Below are positions 1 to 9,238 of a stretch of 46,419 nt of DNA, piece by piece. The translations under genes and the position numbers were made by a program. The stretch lies in NCBI GenBank assembly GCA_902615165.1, contig CACMNZ010000006.1:1-46419 (forward strand). The letters run 5' to 3'. A model generated the notes under the pieces. The model was not told the origin of the DNA, did not search any database, and saw nothing but the letters and a program-made list of their open reading frames with translations. How positions within the stretch are numbered: the first letter of the stretch is position 1; every line of letters begins with the position of its first letter. The DNA comes from an uncultured Prochlorococcus sp. Lineage in GTDB: Bacteria > Cyanobacteriota > Cyanobacteriia > PCC-6307 > Cyanobiaceae.

Positions 1-610
1 CAACAGACTGTAGCCCCACAACAGCTGCCAAAGATAAGCATGTGAGGAGTAAATAATGAAGAAAAAATACATTAATCCCAACTGTTTTTGCATGCCTAGG
101 GTCAAAACAATAAAGCATTAAATCTTTTCTGAAAATTGATAAAAGGATTACTACTAATAAAGAAATGAATATAGTTTGTTTTACATCTGAAAGTGATATT
201 CCTAATGGACTACCAAAAAGAATAGAGTGCAGATCAATATTACTTTTAATCTTAGAAACCAATACTATTCCAAGAGCGAAAAATCCAGTAAATACCAACC
301 CAATAACCGTATCTTCCTTAACTCTAGATTTCTGCTTAATAAACCCTATCAAGGCTACAGAACCAACTCCGAAAATAAATGCCCCTAATGAGAAAGGAAG
401 ACCTAATGCATAAGCAACCACAACACCAGGCATTACCGAATGTGACACTGCATCTCCCATTAAAGCCCATCCTTTAAGAGTCAAATAACTTGATAGAAAA
501 CCACAAACAGCTGCAACTAATGAACTCATAAGAAGTGCTTTTCTCATAAAGTCATGAGTTAAAGGATCTGTGATGAATGAATCTAAAGTTAAAAAAGAAC
601 AGAGCTCCAT
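1..610 (-). CDS. Mn/Zn-type ABC transporter permease (ABC-3 family), partial
   Basis: The minus strand reads open from an ATG at 608-610 to the left edge, giving about 203 codons without a stop; the C-terminus is outside the window. The protein is hydrophobic with several membrane spans. Near residues 45-65 it carries the ABC-3 family signature, a GWALMGDAVSHSVMPGV-type segment that contacts the ATPase. This family forms the membrane channel of manganese, zinc or iron uptake systems such as MntB, SitC and ZnuB. The gene starts 12 bases after the ATPase gene ends, and the binding lipoprotein lies upstream, so all three parts of one importer are present. Manganese is the likeliest substrate in a cyanobacterium because photosystem II needs it, but sequence alone cannot exclude zinc. 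Confidence 0.88.
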   Translation of the reverse strand, partial: MELCSFLTLDSFITDPLTHDFMRKALLMSSLVAAVCGFLSSYLTLKGWALMGDAVSHSVMPGVVVAYALGLPFSLGAFIFGVGSVALIGFIKQKSRVKEDTVIGLVFTGFFALGIVLVSKIKSNIDLHSILFGSPLGISLSDVKQTIFISLLVVILLSIFRKDLMLYCFDPRHAKTVGINVFFLHYLLLTCLSLAAVVGLQSV

Positions 611-622
611 ATAAATTAAAAT

Positions 623-1387
623 TTAGGATTCAGGTCCAAACAAGAAATCAGGTGAGATTCCTCCAAAAGTGGTTGTAATATTTTCAGGGGTAAACACTTC
701 AGAGGTTTCACCATAAGCTACAACAGTTTTATTTATTAAAAGAACCAAATCACAAAATTCACGGACATGAATCATATCGTGCGTTGATAATAATATGGTT
801 TTCCCCTCATTTTTAAATTGAATAAATAATTCCGAGATAAGTTTTTCAGTTCTTATATCAACACCTGAAAAAGGCTCATCAAGAAGAAGTATTGATGCTC
901 TTTGCGCAATTGCTCTAGCTAAAAAAGTTCGTTTTCTCTGACCTCCAGATAAGTTCCCAATAGGTGTAGATAAATGATCAGTAAGATCAACTCTCTCAAT
1001 AGCATCTTTAACCGCCTGAACATCAGACTCTCTAGGAGACCTAAAAATATTCATCGATCCATATCTTCCCATCATCACTACATCCCAAACACTTATTGGA
1101 AATTGACTATCAATTCCCTCATTTTGAGGAACATAAGCAATTGTCTGATCTTTTTGAGCAGATCTTACAGACTCTCCATTTATTCTAATTTTTCCCTTTG
1201 AAATATTTACAAAGCCAGTTAAAGCATTAAAGAAAGTTGTTTTACCAGCCCCGTTCATCCCTACTAACCCACAAATCTGGCCAGGTTTCAATCTTAAATT
1301 GGCATCATACAAAGCCACCTTGCCGTTGTAATCTACGCAAATATTCTCTGCCTCAATCCTAAAGTTTTGATAATTGATTGTTTCCAT
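623..1387 (-). CDS. Mn/Zn ABC transporter ATP-binding protein
   Basis: A 254-residue ABC ATPase that energises metal import at the inner face of the plasma membrane. All nucleotide-binding elements are intact: Walker A GMNGAGKTT at residues 43-51, signature LSGGQ at 146-150, Walker B ILLLDE at 166-171 and the H-loop histidine near 203. The length is normal for the MntA/ZnuC/SitB group. The gene starts with ATG 3 bases after the binding-protein gene and ends 12 bases before the permease, so the three genes are almost certainly co-transcribed and make one transporter. Family-level assignment is firm; Mn rather than Zn specificity is inferred. Confidence 0.92.
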   Translation of the reverse strand: METINYQNFRIEAENICVDYNGKVALYDANLRLKPGQICGLVGMNGAGKTTFFNALTGFVNISKGKIRINGESVRSAQKDQTIAYVPQNEGIDSQFPISVWDVVMMGRYGSMNIFRSPRESDVQAVKDAIERVDLTDHLSTPIGNLSGGQRKRTFLARAIAQRASILLLDEPFSGVDIRTEKLISELFIQFKNEGKTILLSTHDMIHVREFCDLVLLINKTVVAYGETSEVFTPENITTTFGGISPDFLFGPES

Positions 1388-1390
1388 AAT

Positions 1391-2290
1391 TCAAAAAAGT
1401 CCTTTTTTAATCAAATCCAAATTATGCTCAAGCATTTTTATATACGAACTAGCTGGCCCACTATCATCAGATAATGAATCAACAAAAAGATTCCCTCCAA
1501 AATTAGCCCCAGTTTCGTTTGCAACAACCATTTGAGATTCGTTACTTACAGTACTTTCGCAAAATACAGATGGAACATTTTTTTCTTTAACTAGTGAGAT
1601 TGTTCTTGCCATTCTTTTGGGAGTAATTTGACTCTCAGCATTAACTGGCCACAAATAAACTTCCTCTAATCCATAATCATTTGTTAGATACGAAAAAGCA
1701 CCTTCACAACTTACTAGATACCTCCTGTCTTTATTTAAGTTATTAATAAAAAGTGAGAATTCTTTATCTATTTTAGATAGGTTATCTTTATAAATTTTTC
1801 CATTTTCTTCAAATAATGTCCTTTTGGATGGCCTCAATTCTGATAAAGAATCCACTAAAAAGTCTACGTATTGGATCCCTCTTTTTGGAGAAATCCAGGC
1901 ATGAGGATTGGGTTTCCCTTTATAAAAATCTTCACTGATAAAAATAGGATCCAAATCTTCCGCGACAGTAATTCTTTTAACTTTTAAATTAGAAACAAAT
2001 TTTTCAGCCCATAATTCAAATCCAAATCCATTATCAATAAAAACAAAAGCATTAGAGGCATTTACCAAATCGCTTGGAGTTGGTTGGTAGCCATGAACTT
2101 CAACTCCAGGTTTCGTTATTGATCTAACAATAAAATCATCTTTAGCGATATTACTAATTATATCCGCCAAAACAGTGAAACTTGCCAGTATTACTTCTTT
2201 AGTTTCATTTTTATTTGATATTCTCTTACATGAGCCTGAGGCAATAGAAAGGAGAAGTATCAAACTTAAAAAAAAAATATTTTTTTTCAT
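1391..2290 (-). CDS. Mn/Zn ABC transporter substrate-binding lipoprotein
   Basis: Cluster A-I (ZnuA/MntC/PsaA) periplasmic metal-binding protein. I place the start at the ATG at 2288-2290 (299 residues), because it gives a compact lipoprotein signal: MKKN, a hydrophobic core, then a lipobox ending at Cys21. An ATG at 2297-2299 and a TTG at 2306-2308 in the same frame would add three or six residues. The metal ligands expected in this family are visible: His in VHGYQPTPSD (about residue 66), His in NPHAWISP (about 130), Glu in VFCEST and Asp in LFVDSLS near the C-terminus. The histidine-rich loop typical of many ZnuA proteins is absent, which favours manganese weakly. It captures metal outside the membrane and hands it to the permease encoded downstream. 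Confidence 0.9.
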   Translation of the reverse strand: MKKNIFFLSLILLLSIASGSCKRISNKNETKEVILASFTVLADIISNIAKDDFIVRSITKPGVEVHGYQPTPSDLVNASNAFVFIDNGFGFELWAEKFVSNLKVKRITVAEDLDPIFISEDFYKGKPNPHAWISPKRGIQYVDFLVDSLSELRPSKRTLFEENGKIYKDNLSKIDKEFSLFINNLNKDRRYLVSCEGAFSYLTNDYGLEEVYLWPVNAESQITPKRMARTISLVKEKNVPSVFCESTVSNESQMVVANETGANFGGNLFVDSLSDDSGPASSYIKMLEHNLDLIKKGLF

Positions 2291-2310
2291 TTTTAACATC
2301 CAGCCCAAGA

Positions 2311-3645
2311 CTATGAATTAAAAGATAGTTTCATAAGTGGTTTTCTAAGATCAGAAATTAATCCTTTCCAATTTATTTTTTCTTTTTCAAAAGCTTCTTC
2401 AACTATTTTCTCAGAATTTTTCTTTATAAAATCCAAATCAGGTTCTTCTACTCCTTTTGTTATTGCCATAAAATCAGCCAAAGAACATGATACTACTCTT
2501 GTTAAATAAGCTGCACTGACAGCCTGAAATGTTCCAGAGACAAGCCAATTTGGGCCATGTAATTTTGTTATGCCAATTAGAGTCTGTCCACTCCATTCAA
2601 TAACTCCCTGAGCAATTGCAGTTTTTAAAATCTCTTTGGATACTTTATCTAAAATTTCAGGAGACCAATTACATCCCCATATAGACTTAATTTCTTTAAT
2701 CATTAAAGAATTTAATACTGTCATTGCCATAACATCAATTGATGGGATAGGAGATAAGAAAACAGTTGTTGCTACAAGAATTTGATTTTTTCTTTGTATA
2801 CCTTTTAACTGCATTCTTCTTATACCTTCAATTTCAGATTGCCAGGCAGCATGAAGTTCTTTCAAGAGCCTTTTTTTTGTATTTTCAATATTTTTAGATG
2901 AACTTATGAAAAACTTCCTTAAAGAAAAAGGTATATTTGTTATTTCACTCTTATTCACATCAAAAGTAATAATTTTGTTTGTAAATTTACTTGAAATTTG
3001 AGACTTTAAGTCTTCTATCTGATTTTTGGCTTCTATTTGGTTGGAAGTAAAAGCTACCAACCAGATTGGCATATTTTTAGGAAACTTTTCCAGCCACAAA
3101 AAATCGTTTACCGACAAAGGCAAGTTTATAAAATACAAGATTGCATCACTCTTCAAAGCTTCTTCTGGAATAACTTGAGAAGAATTGTATTTAGGCAGTT
3201 TTTCGTATAAATCAAAGTCAAACTTATCTGCTTTGAAATTACTTTTCAAAACAGATTGAAAACTTTGATAATCTTTTTGTCCAATGCAACTTATTTTTTC
3301 TTTTTCACATCTATTAAGAATAGATTCAAGTGTTTTTTGTCTTTTTGAATTCTGTTTTTCTAATTCATTTGTTGCTTCAAGTTCTTCAAAAAAATTTAAA
3401 TCTTCATTACATAGGTTTATCCAACCATCTAAATTACTAGGCTCATTAAATTTAGGCTTATCATTCTTCAAGTAAAAATATCCACCCACACACAACGCAA
3501 AAAATCCTATTGAGCCTCCTGCAAAATGAATTAAGTCACTGACAAACCATTCCCCAAAACCTAACAATAATAAAATAATGAGAAGATTTTTTTTTGGAAA
3601 CTTTATGAAATCCTTTAAAAGGTTGTCTTTACTAATATCAAACAC
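2311..3645 (-). CDS. DUF697-domain membrane protein
   Basis: A 444-residue protein with a GTG start at 3643-3645. Residues about 18-56 form one or two membrane spans, then comes a lysine- and glutamate-rich stretch. Residues about 265-420 resemble the DUF697 domain, which in YcjF-type and larger cyanobacterial proteins is attached to a small GTPase. The middle part (about 120-250) has the alternating strand-helix pattern of a G domain, but I find no P-loop (GxxxxGKS/T) and no NKxD motif, so GTP binding is doubtful. It ends only 2 bases before the metal-binding-lipoprotein region, so it probably heads the metal-uptake operon. Function is unknown; a role in membrane organisation or metal homeostasis would be speculation. 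Confidence 0.72.
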   Translation of the reverse strand: MFDISKDNLLKDFIKFPKKNLLIILLLLGFGEWFVSDLIHFAGGSIGFFALCVGGYFYLKNDKPKFNEPSNLDGWINLCNEDLNFFEELEATNELEKQNSKRQKTLESILNRCEKEKISCIGQKDYQSFQSVLKSNFKADKFDFDLYEKLPKYNSSQVIPEEALKSDAILYFINLPLSVNDFLWLEKFPKNMPIWLVAFTSNQIEAKNQIEDLKSQISSKFTNKIITFDVNKSEITNIPFSLRKFFISSSKNIENTKKRLLKELHAAWQSEIEGIRRMQLKGIQRKNQILVATTVFLSPIPSIDVMAMTVLNSLMIKEIKSIWGCNWSPEILDKVSKEILKTAIAQGVIEWSGQTLIGITKLHGPNWLVSGTFQAVSAAYLTRVVSCSLADFMAITKGVEEPDLDFIKKNSEKIVEEAFEKEKINWKGLISDLRKPLMKLSFNS

Positions 3646-3754
3646 AATACTTTATTTTTCTAATTTTATTTTAATGCAAGTTGTGAATGAGAAAAGCAAA
3701 ATTTCATAAGTCGTTAATCAAAAGATAAAAATTTAAGCCTTTTAAAAAGACTTA

Positions 3755-3784
3755 TTGCATAACAAGATGCTAAGTTAATAGACT
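3755..3784 (+). promoter_or_regulatory. Candidate sigma70-type promoter for the RG-rich gene and trpS
   Basis: TTGCAT (3755-3760), an 18-base spacer and TAGACT (3779-3784) fit a -35/-10 pair. Transcription would begin near 3791, giving a leader of about 20 bases before the ATG at 3811. The same layout (TTGCAT, 18 bases, TATGTT) occurs before the cyAbrB gene. The rest of the 165-base divergent spacer 3646-3810 is AT-rich with no other clear signal. Confidence 0.38.
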
Positions 3785-3810
3785 ATTTAAATAACTTAAG
3801 AAACATTAAG

Positions 3811-4233
3811 ATGTCTAATTCAAATTTCAGCAATAATTCTGGACAAGAAAATTACAGAGGTCGTTCTAACAACGAAAAATCTAATTTCAGAGATAGATCG
3901 GGCGGCAGAAGAGATGGAGGAGGATTCCGCATAAGATTGAGTGATAACGAAATGAAAGCTGTTAAATCAATACAAGAGACCTTTCAATTAAGATCTACAG
4001 TTGCAGTTCTGGGTTTCTCTGTTAGAACACTTAGCGATATGATCAAAGACGAAAAATTGATTGAATCAATCAAAGAATATGCAAAAAATAATAAAAACTC
4101 TTCTCCGAGTAGACAATCACAAAATTCTTATGACGAAAAGACAAAAACAGCCCCTGACCCTTTTGCAAGACCTGTAAAAAGTACATCAACTGAAGAGATC
4201 CAACCTAGCGAAGTAGAAGAGGATGGCAAATAA
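3811..4233 (+). CDS. Small RG-rich hypothetical protein
   Basis: A 140-residue protein I cannot name. The first 45 residues are Ser/Asn/Arg/Gly-rich and disordered, with RGRS, GGRRDGGG and FRIR elements like those of RNA-binding RG/RGG tails. Residues about 45-90 look like one small folded helical unit containing LSDNEMKAVKSIQETF and VLGFSVRTLSDMI. The C-terminal 50 residues are polar and probably disordered. The ATG at 3811 is the only sensible start. The gene overlaps the start of trpS by 11 bases in another frame, so the two are likely translationally coupled. Coding status is supported by this tight coupling and the ordered central segment. A nucleic-acid-binding role is a guess from composition only. 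Confidence 0.75.
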   Translation: MSNSNFSNNSGQENYRGRSNNEKSNFRDRSGGRRDGGGFRIRLSDNEMKAVKSIQETFQLRSTVAVLGFSVRTLSDMIKDEKLIESIKEYAKNNKNSSPSRQSQNSYDEKTKTAPDPFARPVKSTSTEEIQPSEVEEDGK

Positions 4234-5239
4234 AAAAAGAATTCTTTCTGGAGTTCAACCAACTGGTGATTTACATATTGGGAATTGGCTTGGGGCCATA
4301 AATAATTGGGTTACGCTTCAAGAGCAATATGAAACATTTCTATGTGTAGTTGATTTGCACGCAATAACAGCCTCATATAATCCCAAAGAATTATCTAAAA
4401 ACACTATCTCTACAGCGGCTTTGTACGTCGCTTGTGGGATAGATCCAAATATATGTTCAATTTTTGTCCAAAGTCAAATTTCAGCGCATTCAGAACTTTG
4501 TTGGATATTAAATTGCATGACCCCAATAAATTGGATGGAAAGAATGATTCAATTTAAAGAAAAATCTATACAACAAGGTAATAATGTATCTATTGGATTA
4601 TTTGACTATCCAATACTTATGGCTGCAGACATCCTTCTTTATGATGCTGACTTCGTACCAGTAGGTGAGGATCAAAAACAACATCTTGAACTTGCGAGAG
4701 ATATTGCACAACAGAGAATTAATGCCAGATTTAGTAAGGATAAAAATATTTTAAAGATCCCTCAACCAATCATCATGAAGAATGGTTCAAAAATAATGAG
4801 TTTAATTGATGGTTCAAAAAAGATGAGCAAAAGTGATCCTAATGAGGGCAGTCGCATTAACTTATTAGATCCTCCTGAAATAATCACAAAAAAAATTAAA
4901 AGAGCAAAAAGTGACAGTTCTATTGGAATTGAATTTAACAACCCTGAGAGACCAGAATCTAAAAATCTTTTGATGATTTATTCAATATTATCTGGCAAAG
5001 AAATTTCTCAATGTGAAAATGAATTCTCAGAGACTGGATGGGGCACATTTAAAAAATTAATTACAGAACAACTTATTGAATCACTAGAACCTATTCAGAA
5101 AAAATATAAATTATTAATTAATGATCCCTATCAACTAAATAAAATCCTTAATGAAGGAAAGGAAAAAGCTGAAGATTTAGCGAATCAGACTTTAAAAAGA
5201 GTTAAATCAAAATTGGGATTTTTTGAAATGGAGAAATAA
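4223..5239 (+). CDS. trpS: Tryptophanyl-tRNA synthetase
   Basis: A 338-residue class I aminoacyl-tRNA synthetase that charges tRNA-Trp in the cytoplasm. The ATP-binding motif appears as HIGN at residues 18-21, after the family's GVQPTGDLH lead-in. The second motif, KMSKS, lies near residue 200, followed by DPNEGS. Segments for tryptophan recognition (YPILMAADIL and VPVGEDQKQH) are intact. Length is normal for bacterial TrpRS. The ATG lies inside the last codons of the preceding gene, and thrS starts 3 bases after the stop, so this is part of one transcription unit. Confidence 0.97.
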   Translation: MANKKRILSGVQPTGDLHIGNWLGAINNWVTLQEQYETFLCVVDLHAITASYNPKELSKNTISTAALYVACGIDPNICSIFVQSQISAHSELCWILNCMTPINWMERMIQFKEKSIQQGNNVSIGLFDYPILMAADILLYDADFVPVGEDQKQHLELARDIAQQRINARFSKDKNILKIPQPIIMKNGSKIMSLIDGSKKMSKSDPNEGSRINLLDPPEIITKKIKRAKSDSSIGIEFNNPERPESKNLLMIYSILSGKEISQCENEFSETGWGTFKKLITEQLIESLEPIQKKYKLLINDPYQLNKILNEGKEKAEDLANQTLKRVKSKLGFFEMEK

Positions 5240-5242
5240 ATT

Positions 5243-7159
5243 ATGCCAATAATTACCTTGCCTGATGGTTCAAAAAAGGTTTTCGAAAAATCTGTAACTA
5301 TTCTAGAAATTGCACAGAGTATAGGCGCTGGATTAGCAAAAGCAACAATTGCTGGGAAAGTAAATGATGTTCTTCTTGATGCAACAATTCCAATAAATAA
5401 AGATTCCAAAGTTGTAATCATCACATCAAAAGATAAAGAAGGAATTGAAATAATAAGACATTCTTTCGCTCACCTTATTGGTCATGCAGTTAAACAAATT
5501 TACTCTGATATCAAAATGGCGATTGGACCTGTAATTGAAGATGGTTTTTATTACGATATTTTTTCAAAATACAGATTTACTCCTGAAGATTTAATAAAAA
5601 TTGAAAATAGAATTAATAAATTAATAAAAACAAATTATGACGTTGAAATTTTACAAGTTTCTAAAGAGGAGGCATTTAAAACTTTTAAAGAAAGAGATGA
5701 GACTTTTAAATTACGAATAATTGAAGAAATTCCTGAAGATGGTCTCATCAATTTATACAAACACGAAGAATATATCGACATGTGTAGAGGGCCTCACGTA
5801 CCTAATACTAGACATTTGAGACATTTTAAATTACTTAAATTATCAGGTTCATACTGGAGAGGGAATAGTGAGAATGAATCATTACAGAGAATATATGGGA
5901 CTGCGTGGGCAAAAGAAAAAGAGCTCAACGACTACTTAATAAGAATTGCAGAAGCGGAAAAAAGGGATCATAGAAAACTTGGTAAAAAACATTCACTATT
6001 TCATATACAAGAAGAATCTCCAGGAATGATTTTTTGGCATCCAAATGGATGGACAATCTACCAAGTATTGGAAAAGTACATTAGAGAAATACTCAAAAAA
6101 AATGATTATTTAGAAATCAAAACACCACAAGCTGTTGATAAATCTCTTTGGGAAAAATCCGGTCATTGGGAAAAATTTAGAGACGATATGTTCACTACTG
6201 CATCAGAAAATCGAACTTATGCAATTAAACCAATGAATTGTCCATGCCATATTCAAGTATTTAATCAAGGTTTAAAAAGTTATAAGGATTTACCTATTCG
6301 TCTTGCTGAATTTGGTTCTTGTCACAGAAATGAGCCCTCTGGTGCACTACACGGCTTAATGAGAGTAAGAAACTTTACTCAAGATGATGCACACATATTC
6401 TGCACAGAAGAGCAAATTCAAGAAGAAGTATCAACTTTTATAGATCTTGTTTTCGAAGTTTATAAAACTTTTGGTTTTGATGAAATCATTATCAAATTAT
6501 CAACCCGTCCTGAAAAAAGGGTAGGTAGTGAAGAGATTTGGGATAAATCGGAGGAAGCTCTTACCAAAGCTCTTGAAAATAAGAACCTAAAATGGGAACT
6601 CCAACCAGGCGAGGGGGCTTTTTATGGTCCCAAAATAGAATTCTCATTAAAAGATTGTCTTAATAGAGTTTGGCAATGCGGTACTATTCAGGTTGATTTC
6701 TCAATGCCTATTAGATTGGATGCAACTTATGTAGATATTGAAAATGAAAAAAGAAATCCAGTTATGCTCCATAGAGCAATTTTAGGATCCTTTGAGAGAT
6801 TTATCGGAATCTTAATTGAACAATATGAGGCAAAATTCCCAATTTGGCTTGCGCCTTACCAAATAATTATTTTGAGCATTACTGATAGAAATATTGAAAA
6901 GTGTTTAAAGTTTAATGAATTTATAAATAATAATGGTTACCGATCAAAAGTTGATGTTAGGAATGAAAAAATAGGATATAAAATAAGAGAGGCAACTCTC
7001 GGGAGAGTTCCTTTAATTGCAGTTATTGGAGATAAAGAAGAGGAAATTGATTCAGTCGCTTTAAGAGCTTTGGATGGAACAAATTTAGGAATTTTCGATC
7101 TACCAAATTTATACAAATTAATGAATGAATTAATAGAAAAAAAAGGGAGAACAGAATAA
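5243..7159 (+). CDS. thrS: Threonyl-tRNA synthetase
   Basis: A 638-residue class II synthetase with the full bacterial layout. An N-terminal TGS domain (about 1-60, starting [10 protein letters not shown]) is followed by the editing domain with its [10 protein letters not shown] motif (about 72-82) and the MCRGPHVP segment. The catalytic core carries the zinc cysteine in MNCPCH (about 333) and class II motif 2 around [11 protein letters not shown]. The anticodon-binding domain fills the last 100 residues. The editing site removes serine mischarged on tRNA-Thr. The gene starts 3 bases after trpS, and glk follows after 8 bases. Confidence 0.97.
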   Translation: MPIITLPDGSKKVFEKSVTILEIAQSIGAGLAKATIAGKVNDVLLDATIPINKDSKVVIITSKDKEGIEIIRHSFAHLIGHAVKQIYSDIKMAIGPVIEDGFYYDIFSKYRFTPEDLIKIENRINKLIKTNYDVEILQVSKEEAFKTFKERDETFKLRIIEEIPEDGLINLYKHEEYIDMCRGPHVPNTRHLRHFKLLKLSGSYWRGNSENESLQRIYGTAWAKEKELNDYLIRIAEAEKRDHRKLGKKHSLFHIQEESPGMIFWHPNGWTIYQVLEKYIREILKKNDYLEIKTPQAVDKSLWEKSGHWEKFRDDMFTTASENRTYAIKPMNCPCHIQVFNQGLKSYKDLPIRLAEFGSCHRNEPSGALHGLMRVRNFTQDDAHIFCTEEQIQEEVSTFIDLVFEVYKTFGFDEIIIKLSTRPEKRVGSEEIWDKSEEALTKALENKNLKWELQPGEGAFYGPKIEFSLKDCLNRVWQCGTIQVDFSMPIRLDATYVDIENEKRNPVMLHRAILGSFERFIGILIEQYEAKFPIWLAPYQIIILSITDRNIEKCLKFNEFINNNGYRSKVDVRNEKIGYKIREATLGRVPLIAVIGDKEEEIDSVALRALDGTNLGIFDLPNLYKLMNELIEKKGRTE

Positions 7160-7167
7160 TTTAATAT

Positions 7168-8202
7168 ATGAATTTTCTCGCTTGTGATCTAGGAGGTACC
7201 AAGGTTCTTTTGGGAATATTCGAGAGAGTAATAAATGATGATTCGCCTAAATTGTTATTCAAGAAGAAATATATATCTTCTGATTGGGATTCTTTTGAAG
7301 TAATCCTTGAAGATTTTCTCAAAAATGAATGCAAAAATATTACTCATCCTTCTTCTGCATGTTTCGCTGTGGCTGGTCCTTTATCTAACAACAACGCAAA
7401 AATCATGAACTTGTCATGGAATATTTCAGGAAATAAATTAAAAAATAAATTTCAATTTGAACAATGCGAGCTAATAAATGATTTTGCAGTCCAAATTTAT
7501 GGAATTCCTTTTTTAAAAAAAAATCAATATTCAACTATACAGAATGGATCACAATCTGAAGGTACTAACAATGATTTGCATGCCATTGTTGGAGCCGGTA
7601 CTGGTTTGGGCATTGCAAGAGGTCTAATATCAGGAAATAAAGTAAAAGTTCTAGCCAGCGAAGGAGGACACGTTGAATACTCTCCAAAGTCAAAATTAGA
7701 ATGGGAGTTAAAAATTTGGCTTATAAATTACCTAAAAGTTGAAAGGATATCTTGTGAGAGAATTATTAGCGGCACTGGTTTATCAAGAATAGCCGAATGG
7801 AGACTAAGCAAACCTGATGCCCAAAACCATCCTCTACAAGAATATTTAAAAAAAATTAAGATATTTGATAATGCGAGAAAAGAACTACCTGAAAAAATTT
7901 GTAAACTTTCCAAAGAAGGGGATCAGATAATGATTGAAGTTGAGAGGATTTGGTTAGGCGCTTATGCCTCTTTATTGGGAGATGTTGCTCTTCAAGAATT
8001 ATGTTTTGGCGGGTTATGGATTTCTGGAGGAACAGCATCAAAACATTTCAAAAACTTTAAATCAGATTTATTTTTAAAACAATTTTTCGACAAGGGAAGA
8101 TTAAAAGATATTCTTAAAACAATACCTATGAAAGTAATTTTAGATGAAGAGTTTGGACTTTTTAGTGCAGCCTGCAGAGCAAAAATGCTTTTAAAAACTT
8201 AA
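7168..8202 (+). CDS. glk: Glucokinase (ROK/Glk-type)
   Basis: A 344-residue sugar kinase that phosphorylates free glucose with ATP, feeding glycolysis, the pentose phosphate pathway and glycogen synthesis. The phosphate-binding loop is at the N-terminus (ACDLGGTK, residues 5-12). The central GAGTGLGIAR segment and ASEGGHVEYSP, which contacts the sugar, are both typical of bacterial Glk. It sits 8 bases after thrS and 9 bases before thrB, so it appears co-transcribed with aminoacyl-tRNA and amino-acid genes rather than with sugar genes; no metabolic link between them is obvious. glgB lies elsewhere in this window. Confidence 0.9.
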   Translation: MNFLACDLGGTKVLLGIFERVINDDSPKLLFKKKYISSDWDSFEVILEDFLKNECKNITHPSSACFAVAGPLSNNNAKIMNLSWNISGNKLKNKFQFEQCELINDFAVQIYGIPFLKKNQYSTIQNGSQSEGTNNDLHAIVGAGTGLGIARGLISGNKVKVLASEGGHVEYSPKSKLEWELKIWLINYLKVERISCERIISGTGLSRIAEWRLSKPDAQNHPLQEYLKKIKIFDNARKELPEKICKLSKEGDQIMIEVERIWLGAYASLLGDVALQELCFGGLWISGGTASKHFKNFKSDLFLKQFFDKGRLKDILKTIPMKVILDEEFGLFSAACRAKMLLKT

Positions 8203-8211
8203 AAACAAAAA

Positions 8212-9159
8212 ATGTCTATTCCTGAAGTAGGTAAAAAAATAAAGGTAACAGTGCCTTCAACAACTGCCAATTTAGGTCCTGGATTCGATTGTCTTGGTGC
8301 AGCATTAGATTTGTATAATGAGTTTATTTTTACAAGGATTGAAGGTGGTGGAGATAGATTTGATTTAATAATGGAAAGTACAGATGGTAATCACCTAAGA
8401 GGAGGACCTGAAAACTTAGTTTTTAGAGCAGCTCAGAAAGTATGGGAGAGCGCAAAAATGGATCCTTTTGCACTTGAAGCAAGAGTTAAATTGGCTGTGC
8501 CGCCTGCACGCGGGCTAGGGAGTAGTGCGACAGCAATAGTTGCTGGACTAATCGGAGCAAATGCAATAATGGACTCTCCATTATCCAAAGAAAAACTCCT
8601 TGAACTTGCCATTGATATAGAAGGTCATCCTGATAATGTAGTGCCCTCTCTTCTGGGTGGACTTTGTTTGACAGCAAGGTCTTCTTCTCAGAGATGGAGA
8701 ATCATTAGATGTGATTGGCACGATTCAATTAAAGCTGTTGTAGCAATACCTGCAATTCGTCTAAGTACAAGTGAAGCAAGAAAAGTTATGCCTAAGAATG
8801 TACCCATATCAGATGCAGTGACAAATATGGGGGCGCTTACTCTGTTACTTAACGGCTTAAAAGCAGGGAATGCGGAACTTATAAAAGAAGGAATGTTTGA
8901 TAAGCTACATGAACCCTACAGATGGAAACTTATTAAGGGTGGATTAGAAGTTAAAGATGCCGCACTAAATGCAGGTGCTCTAGGATGCGCAATTAGTGGC
9001 GCTGGGCCAAGTATCCTGGCTTTGTGTAAAAAAGAAAATGGTAAAAACGTCAGTCAAGCCATGGTGAAAGCATGGGAGAAGTCAGGTGTAGCAAGCAGAG
9101 CACCATTCTTAAATGTTCAAACAATGGGCAGCCAATTTAGCACTATCTCTGGTAAGTAG
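8212..9159 (+). CDS. thrB: Homoserine kinase
   Basis: A 315-residue GHMP-family kinase making O-phosphohomoserine from homoserine and ATP, the step before threonine synthase. The N-terminal segment VPSTTANLGPGFDCLG is typical of ThrB, and the GHMP ATP-binding loop is PPARGLGSSATA at about residues 93-104. The C-terminal GAISGAGPS-type glycine motif (here CAISGAGPS) is present. The start ATG gives the expected short lead before motif 1. It is the last gene of the trpS-thrS-glk run. ThrRS and ThrB both serve threonine, which may explain their proximity. Confidence 0.95.
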   Translation: MSIPEVGKKIKVTVPSTTANLGPGFDCLGAALDLYNEFIFTRIEGGGDRFDLIMESTDGNHLRGGPENLVFRAAQKVWESAKMDPFALEARVKLAVPPARGLGSSATAIVAGLIGANAIMDSPLSKEKLLELAIDIEGHPDNVVPSLLGGLCLTARSSSQRWRIIRCDWHDSIKAVVAIPAIRLSTSEARKVMPKNVPISDAVTNMGALTLLLNGLKAGNAELIKEGMFDKLHEPYRWKLIKGGLEVKDAALNAGALGCAISGAGPSILALCKKENGKNVSQAMVKAWEKSGVASRAPFLNVQTMGSQFSTISGK

Positions 9160-9160
9160 T

Positions 9161-9188
9161 TTTACTTAGGCATTTTTAATGTTATAGT
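9161..9188 (+). promoter_or_regulatory. Candidate promoter for ndhD
   Basis: TTTACT (9161-9166), a 16-base spacer and TATAGT (9183-9188) lie just after the thrB stop. Transcription would begin near 9195, leaving a leader of about 44 bases before the ndhD ATG. The match to consensus is moderate. Confidence 0.33.
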
Positions 9189-9238
9189 CTCAAGCTAGTA
9201 CAACTTCAACTAGAATAAAAAAATTATTCATTACATAA

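Noticed and set aside
165..413. An 82-codon plus-strand ORF near the left edge
   Set aside because: It is antisense to the partial ABC-3 permease, whose minus-strand frame is open and carries family motifs.
974..1201. Plus-strand ORF within the metal ABC ATPase gene
   Set aside because: It lies opposite an intact ATPase, has no recognisable motif and is explained by low-stop frame shadowing.
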